Below, one piece after another: positions 19,246 to 28,791 of a stretch of 64,000 nucleotides of DNA. Within the stretch, counting starts at the first letter, position 1, and every line of letters starts with the position of its first letter. The notes beneath the pieces are model-generated. The model made no database searches, was not told the DNA's origin, and saw only the letters and a program-made list of their open reading frames with translations. Both the position numbers and the translations under genes were made by a program. This DNA comes from an uncultured Paraburkholderia sp. (GTDB lineage: Bacteria; Pseudomonadota; Gammaproteobacteria; Burkholderiales; Burkholderiaceae), in the NCBI GenBank assembly GCA_940746715.1, contig CALNWN010000016.1, positions 1-64,000 on the forward strand. The letters run 5' to 3'.

Positions 19246-20544
19246 ATGTACCGCGATCCCGGTCCGCATCACCCGCTCGTTCAGCGTCTGATCGACGCGC
19301 GTCAGGTTACCGACGCTCTCTTCTCCATCGTCAAGCCCCAGTTTATCTACGAAAGGCCGATCCGCGAGCGGCACCGGATTGTGTTTTACATCGGGCATCT
19401 GGAAGCTTTTGACCGGAATCTGTTCGATCAGCGCCTGTTCGACCTGCCGGCGTTCGATCCGCAACTGGATCAGCTTTTCGCATTCGGTATCGATCCCGTC
19501 GACGGCGGTTTTCCGACCGATCAACCTGGCGACTGGCCTTCGCTCCAGACTGTGCGTGAGTACGGCTCGCATGCCCGCGAACAGATCGACCGCGAACTAC
19601 GCATGCTGACCGATTCCGCGCGCGTCGACGCGTCGGAGCAATTACTGAATGTCGCGATCGAGCATCGGTTGATGCATGCAGAGACGCTTGCGTACATGCT
19701 TCATCAATTGCCGCTGGAGCAGAAGGTCACCGATCTGCGCGAGCCCGTTGTGAGCGGTTCGGGGCGCACGGACAGCCTCTCGTCGATGGTCAGCGTGCCT
19801 GCGGGTTCGACCACGCTCGGCATGCCGCGCGACGGCGGGCGCTTCGGCTGGGATAACGAGTTCGGCGAATTGCGCGTGGACGTGCCGGCCTTCGAGATCG
19901 ACCGGTACATGGTGACGAACGGCGCGTTTCGCGAATTCATCGACGCGGGCGGTTATCGCGAACCGAAGTGGTGGTCAGAGCAGGACTGGGCCTGGAAGGA
20001 AGCCGAGCGCATCCAGCATCCGGCATGCTGGGCGCGGCGCGATGCGCACGGCCAACGCGACGAATGGACGCTGCGCACGATGTTCGACGACGTACCGCTG
20101 CCGCTCGACTGGCCCGCGTACGTGAGCCACGCGGAAGCAAGCGCGTACGCGCGCTGGGCGGGCAAGGCGCTGCCCACGGAAGCGCAATGGCAACGCGCCG
20201 CCCAAGGCGCGCCGCACGCGGGCTCCGGCAACTTCGACTTTCGGAGCTGGGACCCGCGGCCCGTGGATGCCTATCCCGACAACGTGAGCGCATTCGGCGT
20301 GGAAGGCCAGTTCGGCAACGGCTGGGAGTGGACCTCGACTTTGTTCGACGGCCTGCCGGGGTTCGAGCCGTTTCCGTTCTATCTGGGTTATTCGGCGAAC
20401 TTCTTCGACGGGAAGCATTATGTGCTGAAGGGCGGGTCGGCGCGCACCGCACAGTGCATGCTGCGGCCGACGTTTCGCAACTGGTTCCAGCCGCATTATC
20501 AGTATGTTTATGCGGGGTTTCGGTGTGTGGTTACAGACTACTGA
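19246..20544 (+). CDS. EgtB/SUMF1-family non-heme iron enzyme
   Basis: A 432-residue protein with the EgtB architecture: an N-terminal DinB-like domain (about 20-165) and a C-terminal formylglycine-generating-enzyme-like domain (about 180-432). The iron-binding HX3HXE motif is present (HRLMHAE at about residue 145). The C-terminal domain shows FEIDRYMVTNGAFREFIDAG, AYARWAGKALPTEAQWQRAA, GNGWEWTSTLF and a final YAGFRCV. EgtB joins cysteine-derived sulfur to trimethylhistidine in ergothioneine synthesis; the related SenA does so with a selenosugar. Neither an egtD-like methyltransferase nor senB/senC is nearby, so substrate is undecided. ATG 19246 follows AAGGAG. Single-gene unit, intact. Confidence 0.85.
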   Translation: MYRDPGPHHPLVQRLIDARQVTDALFSIVKPQFIYERPIRERHRIVFYIGHLEAFDRNLFDQRLFDLPAFDPQLDQLFAFGIDPVDGGFPTDQPGDWPSLQTVREYGSHAREQIDRELRMLTDSARVDASEQLLNVAIEHRLMHAETLAYMLHQLPLEQKVTDLREPVVSGSGRTDSLSSMVSVPAGSTTLGMPRDGGRFGWDNEFGELRVDVPAFEIDRYMVTNGAFREFIDAGGYREPKWWSEQDWAWKEAERIQHPACWARRDAHGQRDEWTLRTMFDDVPLPLDWPAYVSHAEASAYARWAGKALPTEAQWQRAAQGAPHAGSGNFDFRSWDPRPVDAYPDNVSAFGVEGQFGNGWEWTSTLFDGLPGFEPFPFYLGYSANFFDGKHYVLKGGSARTAQCMLRPTFRNWFQPHYQYVYAGFRCVVTDY

Positions 20545-20750
20545 CTTCTAGCGCGCATTCTTTCCTTTACCCAGAGAAACAGCCGCTCCTCTGGCCCGCC
20601 CTCGCAAATCATAACCTTCCGCGCTCGAACAGGTTGCTCCGGTTGAATGCAAGCCCTGCACGCCCCCCGATGACGAGGCCTCTGTCGCCAGCAGCGGCGT
20701 CGGCGCTGATCGACATCAGCCCCGACGCGCTTGCTTTCCCGTTGCACACG

Positions 20751-21524
20751 TTACAGCGTGGCAGTCACGCCGCCGTCGACATAAAGAATGTGGCCGTTCA
20801 CGAAGTTCGATGCATCACTGGACAGGAACACCACCGCGCCGACGAGGTCTTCGACGTCTCCCCAGCGTCGCGACGGTGTGCGTCCGATGAGCCATGCGCT
20901 GAACGTCTCGTCTTTCACGAGCGCCTCTGTCAATTCGGTCTTGAAGTAGCCGGGGCCCAGACCGTTGACCTGAATGCCGTATTGCCCCCAGTCGATCGCC
21001 ATGCCTTTTGTCAGCATCTTCACTGCGCCTTTGCTCGTGGTGTAAGCGGCAATGTTCGGCCGCCCGAGTTCGCTTTGCACCGAGCAGATATTGACGATCT
21101 TGCAGCGCTTGCGAGGAAGCATGTGCCGCGCCACGGCTTGGCCAACGAGAAACACACTGTCCACATTGGTCTTCATCAGCTCTTCCCATTGGGCGTGGGA
21201 AAACTGGTCGAGCGGCGCGCGGCGCTGCATGCCGGCGTTATTCACGAGGATATCGACCGGGCCGATCTCGCGCTCGATCCGGGCGATGGCCGCTTCGACG
21301 GCTTCCGGTGAAGTCACGTCGAAACTTGCGGCATGCGCGCTCGCGCCCTCCTCGCGCAGGCGCTTCACCGCTTCGGCGAGGCGCGCCTCGCCGCGGCCAT
21401 TCAGCACCACTTCTGCACCGGCGCCGGCAAGGCCTCTTGCGAGCGCAAACCCGATACCGGTGCTCGATCCGGTGATCAACGCGCGGCGCCCCGTCAGATC
21501 AAACAGCTTCAGGCTATTGTTCAA
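20751..21524 (-). CDS. SDR oxidoreductase, gluconate 5-dehydrogenase (IdnO/Gno) type
   Basis: A 257-residue short-chain dehydrogenase: LFDLTGRRALITGSSTGIGF (TGxxxGIG NADP site), ILVNNAGMQRRAPLDQF (NNAG), catalytic Ser in NICSVQSELGR and YxxxK in IAAYTTSKGAVKML, and NGHILYVDGGVTATL at the end. The proline-free start LNNSLKLF is encoded by TTG at 21524 behind GGGAGGGAGAG, better than the ATG 123 nt further upstream. Such enzymes interconvert gluconate and 5-ketogluconate. It is last in a minus-strand set behind the amino acid-type ABC transporter. Intact; exact substrate inferred from similarity only. Confidence 0.85.
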   Translation of the reverse strand: MNNSLKLFDLTGRRALITGSSTGIGFALARGLAGAGAEVVLNGRGEARLAEAVKRLREEGASAHAASFDVTSPEAVEAAIARIEREIGPVDILVNNAGMQRRAPLDQFSHAQWEELMKTNVDSVFLVGQAVARHMLPRKRCKIVNICSVQSELGRPNIAAYTTSKGAVKMLTKGMAIDWGQYGIQVNGLGPGYFKTELTEALVKDETFSAWLIGRTPSRRWGDVEDLVGAVVFLSSDASNFVNGHILYVDGGVTATL

Positions 21525-21559
21525 CTTTCTCTCCCTCCCCGATCCATGAATGCGACGCC

Positions 21560-22408
21560 TCAGGGTACCAGCGTGAACTTCAACTGGTTGATCGGCGTGA
21601 CCCTGTCCGTACGCGTCAGCCCATACGGCGTTTTGGATCCGAGCCATTTGTTGAAGATCGCGCTCATTTCGCCGCTCTGCTCCATGGATGCCAATGCCTT
21701 ATTGACCGCCGCCAGCATCGCCGGTTCATTCTGACGCAAGCCTACGGCAATCGGTTCGATCAGCATGTGCTCTGCAGCGATAGCCACGGCGCCGTCCGTT
21801 CCCTCCACCTGTTTGGCGATCTTCGTGGCGGTCATCTGATTCGTGACGAAGCCTTTCACCTTGTCCTGCTCCAGCGCGAGGAACGCCGAACTCGTATCAT
21901 GGAACGTGACGGCCTGACCGTCCTTGATGGAAAGCGGAATGGACTGCGCGGACGTGGAGCCGTCGGCGGCGCTAATCTTTTGGCCGGCGAAATCCGTGAG
22001 CTTTTTGCCAGCATCGGCTTTCTTCACGACCAGCACTTCCTTGGTTGAATAATACGAATCGCTGAATGCAATCTGCGTCGCGCGGGTTTTCGTGTACGCA
22101 AGATTGGCGACCACCAGATCGACACGTCCAAGCTTGAGTTGCGGAATACGTGCCTCCACCGCCAGCGGTTCGAGCTTTGCCTTCACGCCAAGCTGTTTCG
22201 CCACGGCGTTGCACAGATCCACGTCCATGCCCTCGAGCTGGCGCGTCTGCGCATTCGGATATGAAAACGGTTCGACATTCGAATAAACACCGTACGTGAC
22301 TTCGCCGCGGCTCCTGATGTCCGCGAGCTGATCCGCGAAAGCGGGACTCATGAACTGAAGTACCGCGCCCACGACCAACATCCCCGCGCTAATCTTGCCT
22401 ACCTGCAT
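21560..22408 (-). CDS. polar amino acid ABC transporter substrate-binding protein
   Basis: Periplasmic binding protein of 282 residues. Signal peptide about 1-25 (ISAGMLVVGAVLQFMSPAFA). SBP family 3 motifs: EVTYGVYSNVEPFSYPN, LEGMDVDLCNAVAKQLGVKA, LGRVDLVVANLAYTKTRATQ, FSDSYYSTKEVLVVKK. It captures an amino acid or related acid and delivers it to the two permeases encoded upstream. It follows the ATPase gene with a 69-nt gap. Intact. Confidence 0.9.
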   Translation of the reverse strand: MQVGKISAGMLVVGAVLQFMSPAFADQLADIRSRGEVTYGVYSNVEPFSYPNAQTRQLEGMDVDLCNAVAKQLGVKAKLEPLAVEARIPQLKLGRVDLVVANLAYTKTRATQIAFSDSYYSTKEVLVVKKADAGKKLTDFAGQKISAADGSTSAQSIPLSIKDGQAVTFHDTSSAFLALEQDKVKGFVTNQMTATKIAKQVEGTDGAVAIAAEHMLIEPIAVGLRQNEPAMLAAVNKALASMEQSGEMSAIFNKWLGSKTPYGLTRTDRVTPINQLKFTLVP

Positions 22409-22477
22409 GGTGGTGCTCCTCTAAAGTTTATGTTTAAAGCAATAGACCGCTGTTGGAAAGCCGCTGCCGGATTCGAA

Positions 22478-23206
22478 TCAATGCGTGCGCAGGTCGGAAA
22501 GAAAGCGCTGCGCGCGTGCATGTTTGGGACGCACGAAGAACTCTTGCGGCTCTGCGATTTCCAGAATCTTCCCTGCGTCCATGAACCACACGCGGTCCGC
22601 GACTTCTCGTGCGAAGCCCATTTCGTGCGTGACGCACATCATCGTCATACCTTCCTGCGCGAGGCTCTTCATGACGTTCAGTACTTCGCCGACCATCTCG
22701 GGGTCGAGCGCGCTCGTCGGCTCGTCGAACAGCATGGCGGGCGGATCCATCGCGAGTGCACGCGCAATCGCGACACGTTGCTGTTGTCCGCCGGATAACT
22801 GCGCCGGATAAGCACGCGCCTTGTTCGACAGACCCACGCGTGACAACAGGTCCTCGGCCTTGCACTCGGCGTCGACTCGCTTCAGGCCATGCACGCGCAT
22901 CGGTGAGAGCGTGATGTTATCCAGCACCGACAGGTGCGGAAACAGGTTGAATTGCTGGAACACGAAGCCGACACGGCTGCGGTAGGCGTTCAGTCCGAGC
23001 TTTTTGTCGTGGATGTCCTGGCCGTCGAAAAAAATCTGCCCGCGGTTGATCTCTTCCAGACGATTGACCGTGCGGATCAACGTCGATTTGCCCGAACCCG
23101 AAGGACCGCACACCACCACGACCTCGCCCTTGCGAACTTCGGCGTTCATATCCACGAGTGCCTGATATTCACCGTACCATTTGTTGACGCTGGAAAACCT
23201 GATCAT
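22478..23206 (-). CDS. polar amino acid ABC transporter ATP-binding protein (GlnQ type)
   Basis: A 242-residue ATPase: Walker A VVCGPSGSGKSTLIRTVNRL, Q-loop VGFVFQQFNLFPHLSVLDNI, signature AQLSGGQQQRVAIARAL, Walker B AMLFDEPTSALDPEM, and the switch His in MMCVTHEMGFAREVADRV. Length and motifs are normal. It would power the two membrane subunits encoded just upstream (23234-24686). Intact. Confidence 0.93.
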   Translation of the reverse strand: MIRFSSVNKWYGEYQALVDMNAEVRKGEVVVVCGPSGSGKSTLIRTVNRLEEINRGQIFFDGQDIHDKKLGLNAYRSRVGFVFQQFNLFPHLSVLDNITLSPMRVHGLKRVDAECKAEDLLSRVGLSNKARAYPAQLSGGQQQRVAIARALAMDPPAMLFDEPTSALDPEMVGEVLNVMKSLAQEGMTMMCVTHEMGFAREVADRVWFMDAGKILEIAEPQEFFVRPKHARAQRFLSDLRTH

Positions 23207-23233
23207 GCGCAGTACCTCTAAATGAATGAACGC

Positions 23234-23983
23234 CTAGTTTTCGGTGGCGAGCGGTTCGGTGAGTGAGAGCTCATCGCCTTTCTGAGCTTTCGCGACCGCA
23301 CCCGCCCGCTTGAGCGTGACGCGCCGCTCCAGATACTGTGCGAGCTGCGTGAGCGCATAACACAGCGCGAAGTAGCTCAACGCGAGAATCAGATAGACCG
23401 GGAACGGTTTTGTCAAAAGCCGGTTGTTGATCTGGTCCGCTGCGAACGAAATTTCCTGCACGTTGATGATGTACCCGAGCGAGGTCTCCTTGATCGTCGA
23501 GACGAACTACGTGACCATGCTCGGCACCACGTTGTAGAGCGCCTGCGGCAGCACGACTGAACGCATCGTTTTCATGTAGCTCATGCCGAGCGCGCGCGAC
23601 GCTTCGGTTTGTCCTTTCGGCAGTCCCTCGATGCCCGCGCGGATGATCTCGCCGAGATAGGCCGAGTCGTAGATCACGAGCGCGCACAGCATCGTGACGA
23701 ACCCGGTGACCGGATAACCGGTCAGCACGGGAACGAGAAAGTACACCCAGAAAATCACCATCAGCAAAGGAATGCCGCGCACCATATAGACGAGCGCCGT
23801 TGCGGGTGCATGCAGCACGCGCAATGGGCTGATGCGTGCCAGTGCAACCAGAATGCCCAACGGAAAGGCAATGATGAGTGCGGAGAGCGAAAGCAATATC
23901 GTGAGCACGATGCCGCCCAGCGGCCCATGCGGATATTGCCCGATGAGCAGCAGGGTCCAGTTATCGCGCAAGATGTCGAACAT
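23234..23983 (-). pseudogene. amino acid ABC transporter permease with in-frame TAG
   Basis: HisM/GltK-type permease of about 249 codons. It starts at ATG 23983 (MFDILRDNWTLLLIG) and holds the conserved loop EIIRAGIEGLPKGQTEASRA with the EAA-like motif and LGMSYMKTMRSVVLPQA. At 23507-23509 a TAG interrupts SMVT-stop-FVSTIKETSLGYII, where the family has Gln. The downstream frame is the same and runs on to QISFAADQINN-like sequence, further helices and a stop at 23234. So this is a single nonsense change (CAG to TAG), not an indel. The truncated product would lack the last two membrane spans. The other transporter subunits are intact. Confidence 0.85.
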
Positions 23984-23984
23984 G

Positions 23985-24686
23985 TCACTTCACTCCCGGA
24001 ATGCGGTAGTGCATGGCGATCTTCGCACCGCACAGCATGATGACAAGCGAAAGACCGAGATACACCGCCGTGGCGACAAAATACGACTCGAAAGAGAGGA
24101 ACGTTTCGTTCTCGACCTGCCGGGTCACGTACGTCAACTCCGCTGCGCCAATCGCCATGGCAAGACTCGTGTTTTTGAAGAGCAGCACCGCGTGATTGAC
24201 CATCGGCGGAATCGCATTGCGCAGCGCCTGCGGCAGCACGACATGACGCATGCCGGTCAGGAAATTCAGTCCGAGCGTGCGGGACGCTTCATATTGGCCA
24301 TACGGAATGGCGCGCAGCCCACTGCGAATGTCTTCCGAGAGATACGCCCCGCTGCACAGTCCAATCGCGATCACCGCGAAAACAAACTGGCCGTTGTAGT
24401 GATTCAGCAACGCTTGTAAAGAAGCCGGCAAAATGTTCGAGATGCCGAAGTACCAGAACAGAATCTGCACGAGCATAGGCACATTGCGATGGTACGCAAC
24501 GAACGTCGCGACGAACGAGGTCGCAAGGCGGTTATTCGTGAGACGGATCACAGAGAGCAGTACGCCCACGATCAACGAAAGCACCCATGCCAGCGCGGCC
24601 ATGGCGAGCGTCAGTTCGATCCCATGAAGGAACAGCACGCCATAGTCGCCTCGCAGCACCGTGGCCAGGTCAAAATGAAGTTTCAT
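23985..24686 (-). CDS. polar amino acid ABC transporter permease
   Basis: A 233-residue membrane protein with about five helices and the permease coupling loop EDIRSGLRAIPYGQYEASRT followed by LGLNFLTGMRHVVLPQALRN. N-terminal MKLHFDLATVLRGDYGVLFL. It is immediately followed (1-nt gap) by the second permease, as is normal for GltJK pairs. Intact. Confidence 0.9.
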   Translation of the reverse strand: MKLHFDLATVLRGDYGVLFLHGIELTLAMAALAWVLSLIVGVLLSVIRLTNNRLATSFVATFVAYHRNVPMLVQILFWYFGISNILPASLQALLNHYNGQFVFAVIAIGLCSGAYLSEDIRSGLRAIPYGQYEASRTLGLNFLTGMRHVVLPQALRNAIPPMVNHAVLLFKNTSLAMAIGAAELTYVTRQVENETFLSFESYFVATAVYLGLSLVIMLCGAKIAMHYRIPGVK

Positions 24687-24963
24687 GTTGCGCGTCCCTG
24701 CCTTCGTAGCGTCCTTGTTGAATCGATACTAGCCCGCAAAAAAACGCCCTGGCAGAGGCCTTTCTTCTGGTGCAGTAAGTTTCGGGAATGACGGATGGCG
24801 AGGACGAGGCAGATCGCCGTGGGCAGCGCTCGAGGCAGCATGCTGCATGATGTATGTCTCCGGTATGCGGGGCCTCTGCGGGCGCCTCATCGGTCACCGC
24901 GCCCGTCAGAACGAGCGCGACTTTTACGAGTCGAACCGGCGCAACGCGATGCGCCGGTTCAGA

Positions 24964-25580
24964 TCAAACAATGGCCGCCGGGCCCGCGAGCACCTGCGGA
25001 TTGATCGGCGTGGGAGGCTTGCCGGCGAGAGGACCACGTCCCAGTGCCGCGATCAGGTTGTCGACGCAGAGCGCAGCCATGGCGCGCCGCGTATTGACCG
25101 ACGCACTGCCGATATGCGGTGTCAGCACCACGTTCTTTTGCGCGAGCAGCGCCGGACACACGAGCGGTTCGCCTTCGAATACGTCGAGACCCGCGGCCGC
25201 GATGCTGCCTTCATGAAGCGCGACGGCGAGCGCCGCGTCGTCCACCACGCCGCCGCGCGCGATATTCGTGAGCGTGGCGGACGACTTCATCTGCTTTAAC
25301 TCCGCCGCGCCGATTGCATGATGCGAGCTGGCCGAATACGGCACGACTACAATCAGATGATCCGACTCACGCAGCAGTGCTTCCTTGTCGACATAGCGCG
25401 CGTGGCAGCCCTCTTCCACTTCAGGCGCGAGTCGCGAGCGGTTGTGATAGATGACGCGCATGCCGAAGCCGAATGCACCGCGCCGCGCAATGGCCTGACC
25501 AATGCGTCCCATGCCGAGAATGCCGAGTGTCGAGCCATGCACGTCGCTGCCGACGAACATGTCGTAGCGGACGGCTCGCG
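24964..25580 (-). pseudogene. D-2-hydroxyacid dehydrogenase, 5'-truncated
   Basis: Carries the NAD(P)-binding and C-terminal catalytic part of a GhrB-type glyoxylate/hydroxypyruvate or 2-ketogluconate reductase: VHGSTLGILGMGRIGQAIAR (GxGxxG), TLTNIARGGVVDDAALAVAL (catalytic Arg), AAGLDVFEGEPLVCPALLAQ (catalytic Glu) and NVVLTPHIGSASVNTRRAMA (catalytic His). About 125 N-terminal residues are missing. Immediately upstream (about 25580) the DNA is the end of an SDR gene in another frame, so a deletion removed both the SDR stop and the start of this gene. An ATG at 25560 exists but lacks a ribosome site. Confidence 0.75.
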
Positions 25581-26312
25581 CTTGATGGTAGTGAGCCCGC
25601 CCGGCACCTGCAACGTCGGCAGAATCTCCATGTTGCTGATGTTGACCGCGAGCGGCGCGGCTATCGCAAACGCAATCGCATCCGCGATGTCGGACGGCTG
25701 CGGCAACTCGAAGCCGTCAATGAACTTCTTTCGCGCTTCCTCGATGTCGCCGTGCACATGGCCGAAAATATCGGTCGCGACACGGCCAGGGCAGATCTCG
25801 GTCACGCGCACACGCTTGCCCGTCGCGTCGACCCGCAGCTGGCGCGACAGCGCGTGTATGCCGGCCTTCGTCGCGTGATAGATGGAGTTGCCGTTGAAGT
25901 TGTAGATCGCCACAATGGAGCTGATGTTGACGATATGGCCGCGGTCGCGTGCCACCATGCCCGGCATGGTGAGCCGCACGAGGTGCAGCACGGCTTGCAG
26001 ATTCACTTCCACTTGCACGTCGATGTCCTCGACACCCGCATCGAGAATCGAACCCTTGCGCGATACGCCCGCATTGTTCACAACGATATCGAACGGCACC
26101 TGCTGTGTGAGCGTCGTCACGGCGTCCAGATCGCAAACGTCGATTGCATGCGCAATGCAGCCAGTGCGCGCGGCAAGCTCATTCAGACGATCGACGTTGC
26201 GCGCGAGCGCATGCACTTCGAGTCCCTCGCGACAAAAGCGCTCGACAATGGCAGCGCCAATTCCTGTCGAAGCGCCCGTAACCAGCGCGGTCTTGTAGTC
26301 TGAAAACGGCAT
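25580..26312 (-). pseudogene. SDR family oxidoreductase, stop codon lost by deletion
   Basis: A classical SDR: KTALVTGASTGIGAAIVERF (TGxxxGIG), FDIVVNNAGVSRKGSI (NNAG), HIVNISSIVAIYNFNGNSIY (catalytic Ser, then Tyr) and HATKAGIHALSRQLR (Lys). It ends NMEILPTLQVPGGLTTIK, close to the natural end of this group, which resembles YdfG-type serine/3-hydroxy acid dehydrogenases. No stop follows; the frame continues out of frame through the hydroxyacid dehydrogenase remnant to 25353. The core is complete, so a protein with a 75-residue nonsense tail might still fold. Confidence 0.75.
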
Positions 26313-26511
26313 GAATGACCTCAGTCTGTAGTTCTCAAATGTCGCCTCGCGAAAAGGCGTGCGATAAAGCCTGTTGCCAATCGGCTTTTTATCAATCGAC
26401 TCTTATCAATCTATACGCCGCGAAAGCGCGCAACAAAGACGGATTGGCTTTGAAGCGATAAGCGGGCCTTATGGTTGACACCGTGTTGCCCCGGTCGCCT
26501 CGCGCGCGTGT

Positions 26512-27279
26512 CTAGCGCGTAAGGCGCGAGACCGGCACGACCCGTCCGCCCGCCGCTTCGATCACGCCGCGCACCGTGCGCGCCAGTTCGACGGCACCTG
26601 GCGTGTCGCCATGCAGCAGGATCGACTGAACCGCAATCTTCAGCTTGTTGCCGGTAATCGTCATGATGGTGCCTTCCTCCAGCAGTTGCTTGACACGCGC
26701 AAGGACCGCCGCCCGGTCCTTGATCACCGCGCCCGCTAGTTTGCGCGAGACCAGCGCGCCTTGATCGTCGTAGGCATGGTCGGCGAGAAATGTGTTGGCG
26801 ATGCGCACGCCGAGACGATCCGCGGCGCGTTCTATCTCCGTGTTCGTCGACACGCTGATGACGAGATCGCGGCCGAACTCGGCGACGGCTCGCACCAGCG
26901 GCTCGGCGAGTTCGTACGAAGCGGCAGCCATGTTGCCGAGCGCGCCGTGAAAACTCATATGCGTGACGCGGTGCCCCGCGGCCTTGGCGATGCCCGCGAG
27001 CGCGCCCATCTGATACAGGATGTAATTGGCGAGCTCCAGCGGATCGGCCTAGATCTGCCTCCGGCCGAAGCCCAGCAGGTCGGGAAAACCAACGTGCGCG
27101 CCGACTTCGACGCCGCGCGCGAGAGCCATGCGCACTGTTGTGTCCATGATGACGGGGTCACCGGCGTGATAGCCGCAGGCCACGTTGGCGGACGACACGA
27201 TGTCGAGCATCGCCTCGTCTTCGCCCATGCGGTAGGGGCCAAAGCCTTCACCCAGGTCCGCATTCAGGTCGATTTCCAT
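26512..27279 (-). pseudogene. pxpA: 5-oxoprolinase subunit A (LamB/YcsF family) with in-frame TAG
   Basis: PxpA acts with PxpBC in ATP-dependent cleavage of 5-oxoproline to glutamate. ATG 27279 after GGAG: MEIDLNADLGEGFGPYRMGE, then ANVACGYHAGDPVIMDTTVR and VEVGAHVGFPDLLGFGRRQI. A TAG at 27049-27051 stops it where the family has a polar residue (Gln or Glu). The same frame continues ADPLELANYILYQMGALAGI, RVTHMSFHGALGNMA and ANTFLADHAYDDQGALVSRK to the stop at 26512. Full length would be 255 residues, normal for the family. Lesion is one base substitution (CAG or GAG to TAG). Confidence 0.85.
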
Positions 27280-27324
27280 CTTCACTCTCCATTCTTCAAG
27301 CGCTGACATGCGCTGACCCATTCT

Positions 27325-27780
27325 TCATGCGGACGGCGCGAGCTCGATCAGGCGCGTTCCATAACCGACCGTTGCGCCATGCGCGACGAGCGTGCCCACC
27401 ACCCCGTCTACGGGCGCGAGAACCGGCACGCACAACTGCGCGATCCGCAGCAAGCCGACAATCTCGCCCCCATCGACGCGCGCACCGACGCTGACAAGCG
27501 GCGTGGAGCGCGCCGGATGCGTGGCGAGAAAAATGCCCGCGCAATGCGCCGTAACGGCGACGCTCGACGCGCTTGCAGCAATGGGCGGCTCACTCGCACC
27601 GTCGGCATCGTCGGGCGCCTGAACCGTTCGCGTCCGCACCTTCGTGCGGGGTGGCTTCTCCATCGTCAGGCGAACCGTCACGGCGGGCCTGCCAATTTCG
27701 ATGAATTCGACCTCGGCGGCGGCCAGCCACGAAGTAATCTGCCGAAGCTCGCCAATATCCACTTCGTTTTTTTCTGTCAT
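27325..27780 (-). CDS. biotin carboxyl carrier (AccB-like) domain protein lacking the biotin lysine
   Basis: A 151-residue protein with the AccB layout: N-terminal helix region (VDIGELRQITSWLAAAEVEF), a linker, and a C-terminal biotinyl/lipoyl-fold domain (about 80-150: GIFLATHPARSTPLVSVGAR, VDGVVGTLVAHGATVGYGTR). Where AccB has EAMKMMNE, with the biotinylated Lys, this protein reads LRIAQLCVPVLAPVDG, so no lysine is available. It lies 3 nt from pxpC and in the same operon as the accC-like gene, which suggests a cluster-specific carrier-like subunit. Intact. Confidence 0.8.
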   Translation of the reverse strand: MTEKNEVDIGELRQITSWLAAAEVEFIEIGRPAVTVRLTMEKPPRTKVRTRTVQAPDDADGASEPPIAASASSVAVTAHCAGIFLATHPARSTPLVSVGARVDGGEIVGLLRIAQLCVPVLAPVDGVVGTLVAHGATVGYGTRLIELAPSA

Positions 27781-27783
27781 GTC

Positions 27784-28791
27784 TCAGTGTCTGGAAGAGC
27801 GGAACAACTCGACGAGATTGCGCACCCTGGCGAGGTAGTCCGCCAGTTCTTCCAGCGCCGCGACGGCTTCCGGATAGGTCGTCTGAACAAAGCGGATTTT
27901 CGTACCGATGCGCGCCTGCGCGAGGCGCCATAAATCCACCTCGATGACGGTGCCGATCTTCGGGTAACCGCCCGACGGCTGTGCATCGCGTAGCTGGATG
28001 ATCGGCTGCCCGTTGTGCGGCACCTGAATCACACCGGGCACGATGCCATGCGAGCGCTTCTCGACGGCGTGCATCGCCCTGAGCGTCGGACCGGCGAGGC
28101 GATACCCATAGCGATCGCTTTGCGGCGTCACTTTCCAACCCTCGCGCCAGAACGCCTCGAGCGACTCCGGGCAGTAGCACTCGTATTCCGCAGCGGGCAG
28201 CACGCGCACCGCGGTTTCGTCGGCTGTCGCACCAGGCAGCGCGGACGGCGCCGGCAATGTGAATTCCGGCGGCACGGTGCCGAAACCCGCAGCATGCGGT
28301 GCATCGCGCGGCATGGTGCGGGCGCCCTCGCCCACGGCCTTCAGCACATCGCCCTTTTGCAGCTGACGGCCGTCGTAGCCGCCGAACTGGCCGCGCAGCT
28401 GCGTGCTGCGCGAGCCGAGCACGACGGGCACATCCACCCCGCCCGCGAGTGTCAGATAGCAGCGCGTTCCGCTTGTCGGCACACCGATGGTGAGCACGTC
28501 GCCCTCTTTCGCCTGCACCGTCCACCACGGCAACAGGGCCCGCTCGTTAAGGCGCGCGGGACAGTCCGCGCCCGTGATTGCAAAGGCCATGTCCGCGAGA
28601 AAGCGCAGACGAAAGGGGAACATGGGAATCTCGATGCCCGCTGCGTCGTCGGGATTGCCGAGCAGCAGATTGCCGACTGCGAGCGCAAGCCGGTCCATCG
28701 CGCCGGCCGTGCCGACGCCATATCGCAGATAGCCTTCGCGCCCCTGGTCCTGCACGGTCGCAAGCGCCGAAGAAGACAGGATCTCGATCAC
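27784..28791 (-). CDS. pxpC: 5-oxoprolinase subunit C (biotin-dependent carboxyltransferase-like)
   Basis: A 335-residue PxpC/KipA-type protein: MIEILSSSALATVQDQGREG, the G-rich start YLRYGVGTAGAMDRLALAVG, LLLGNPDDAAGIEIPMFPFR, CYLTLAGGVDVPVVLGSRST, and VTPQSDRYGYRLAGPTL with the late QVPHNGQPIIQLRDAQPSGGY block. It forms a complex with PxpB and, with PxpA, opens 5-oxoproline. Its start overlaps the pxpB stop (ATGA-type), showing translational coupling. Intact. Confidence 0.9.
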   Translation of the reverse strand: MIEILSSSALATVQDQGREGYLRYGVGTAGAMDRLALAVGNLLLGNPDDAAGIEIPMFPFRLRFLADMAFAITGADCPARLNERALLPWWTVQAKEGDVLTIGVPTSGTRCYLTLAGGVDVPVVLGSRSTQLRGQFGGYDGRQLQKGDVLKAVGEGARTMPRDAPHAAGFGTVPPEFTLPAPSALPGATADETAVRVLPAAEYECYCPESLEAFWREGWKVTPQSDRYGYRLAGPTLRAMHAVEKRSHGIVPGVIQVPHNGQPIIQLRDAQPSGGYPKIGTVIEVDLWRLAQARIGTKIRFVQTTYPEAVAALEELADYLARVRNLVELFRSSRH

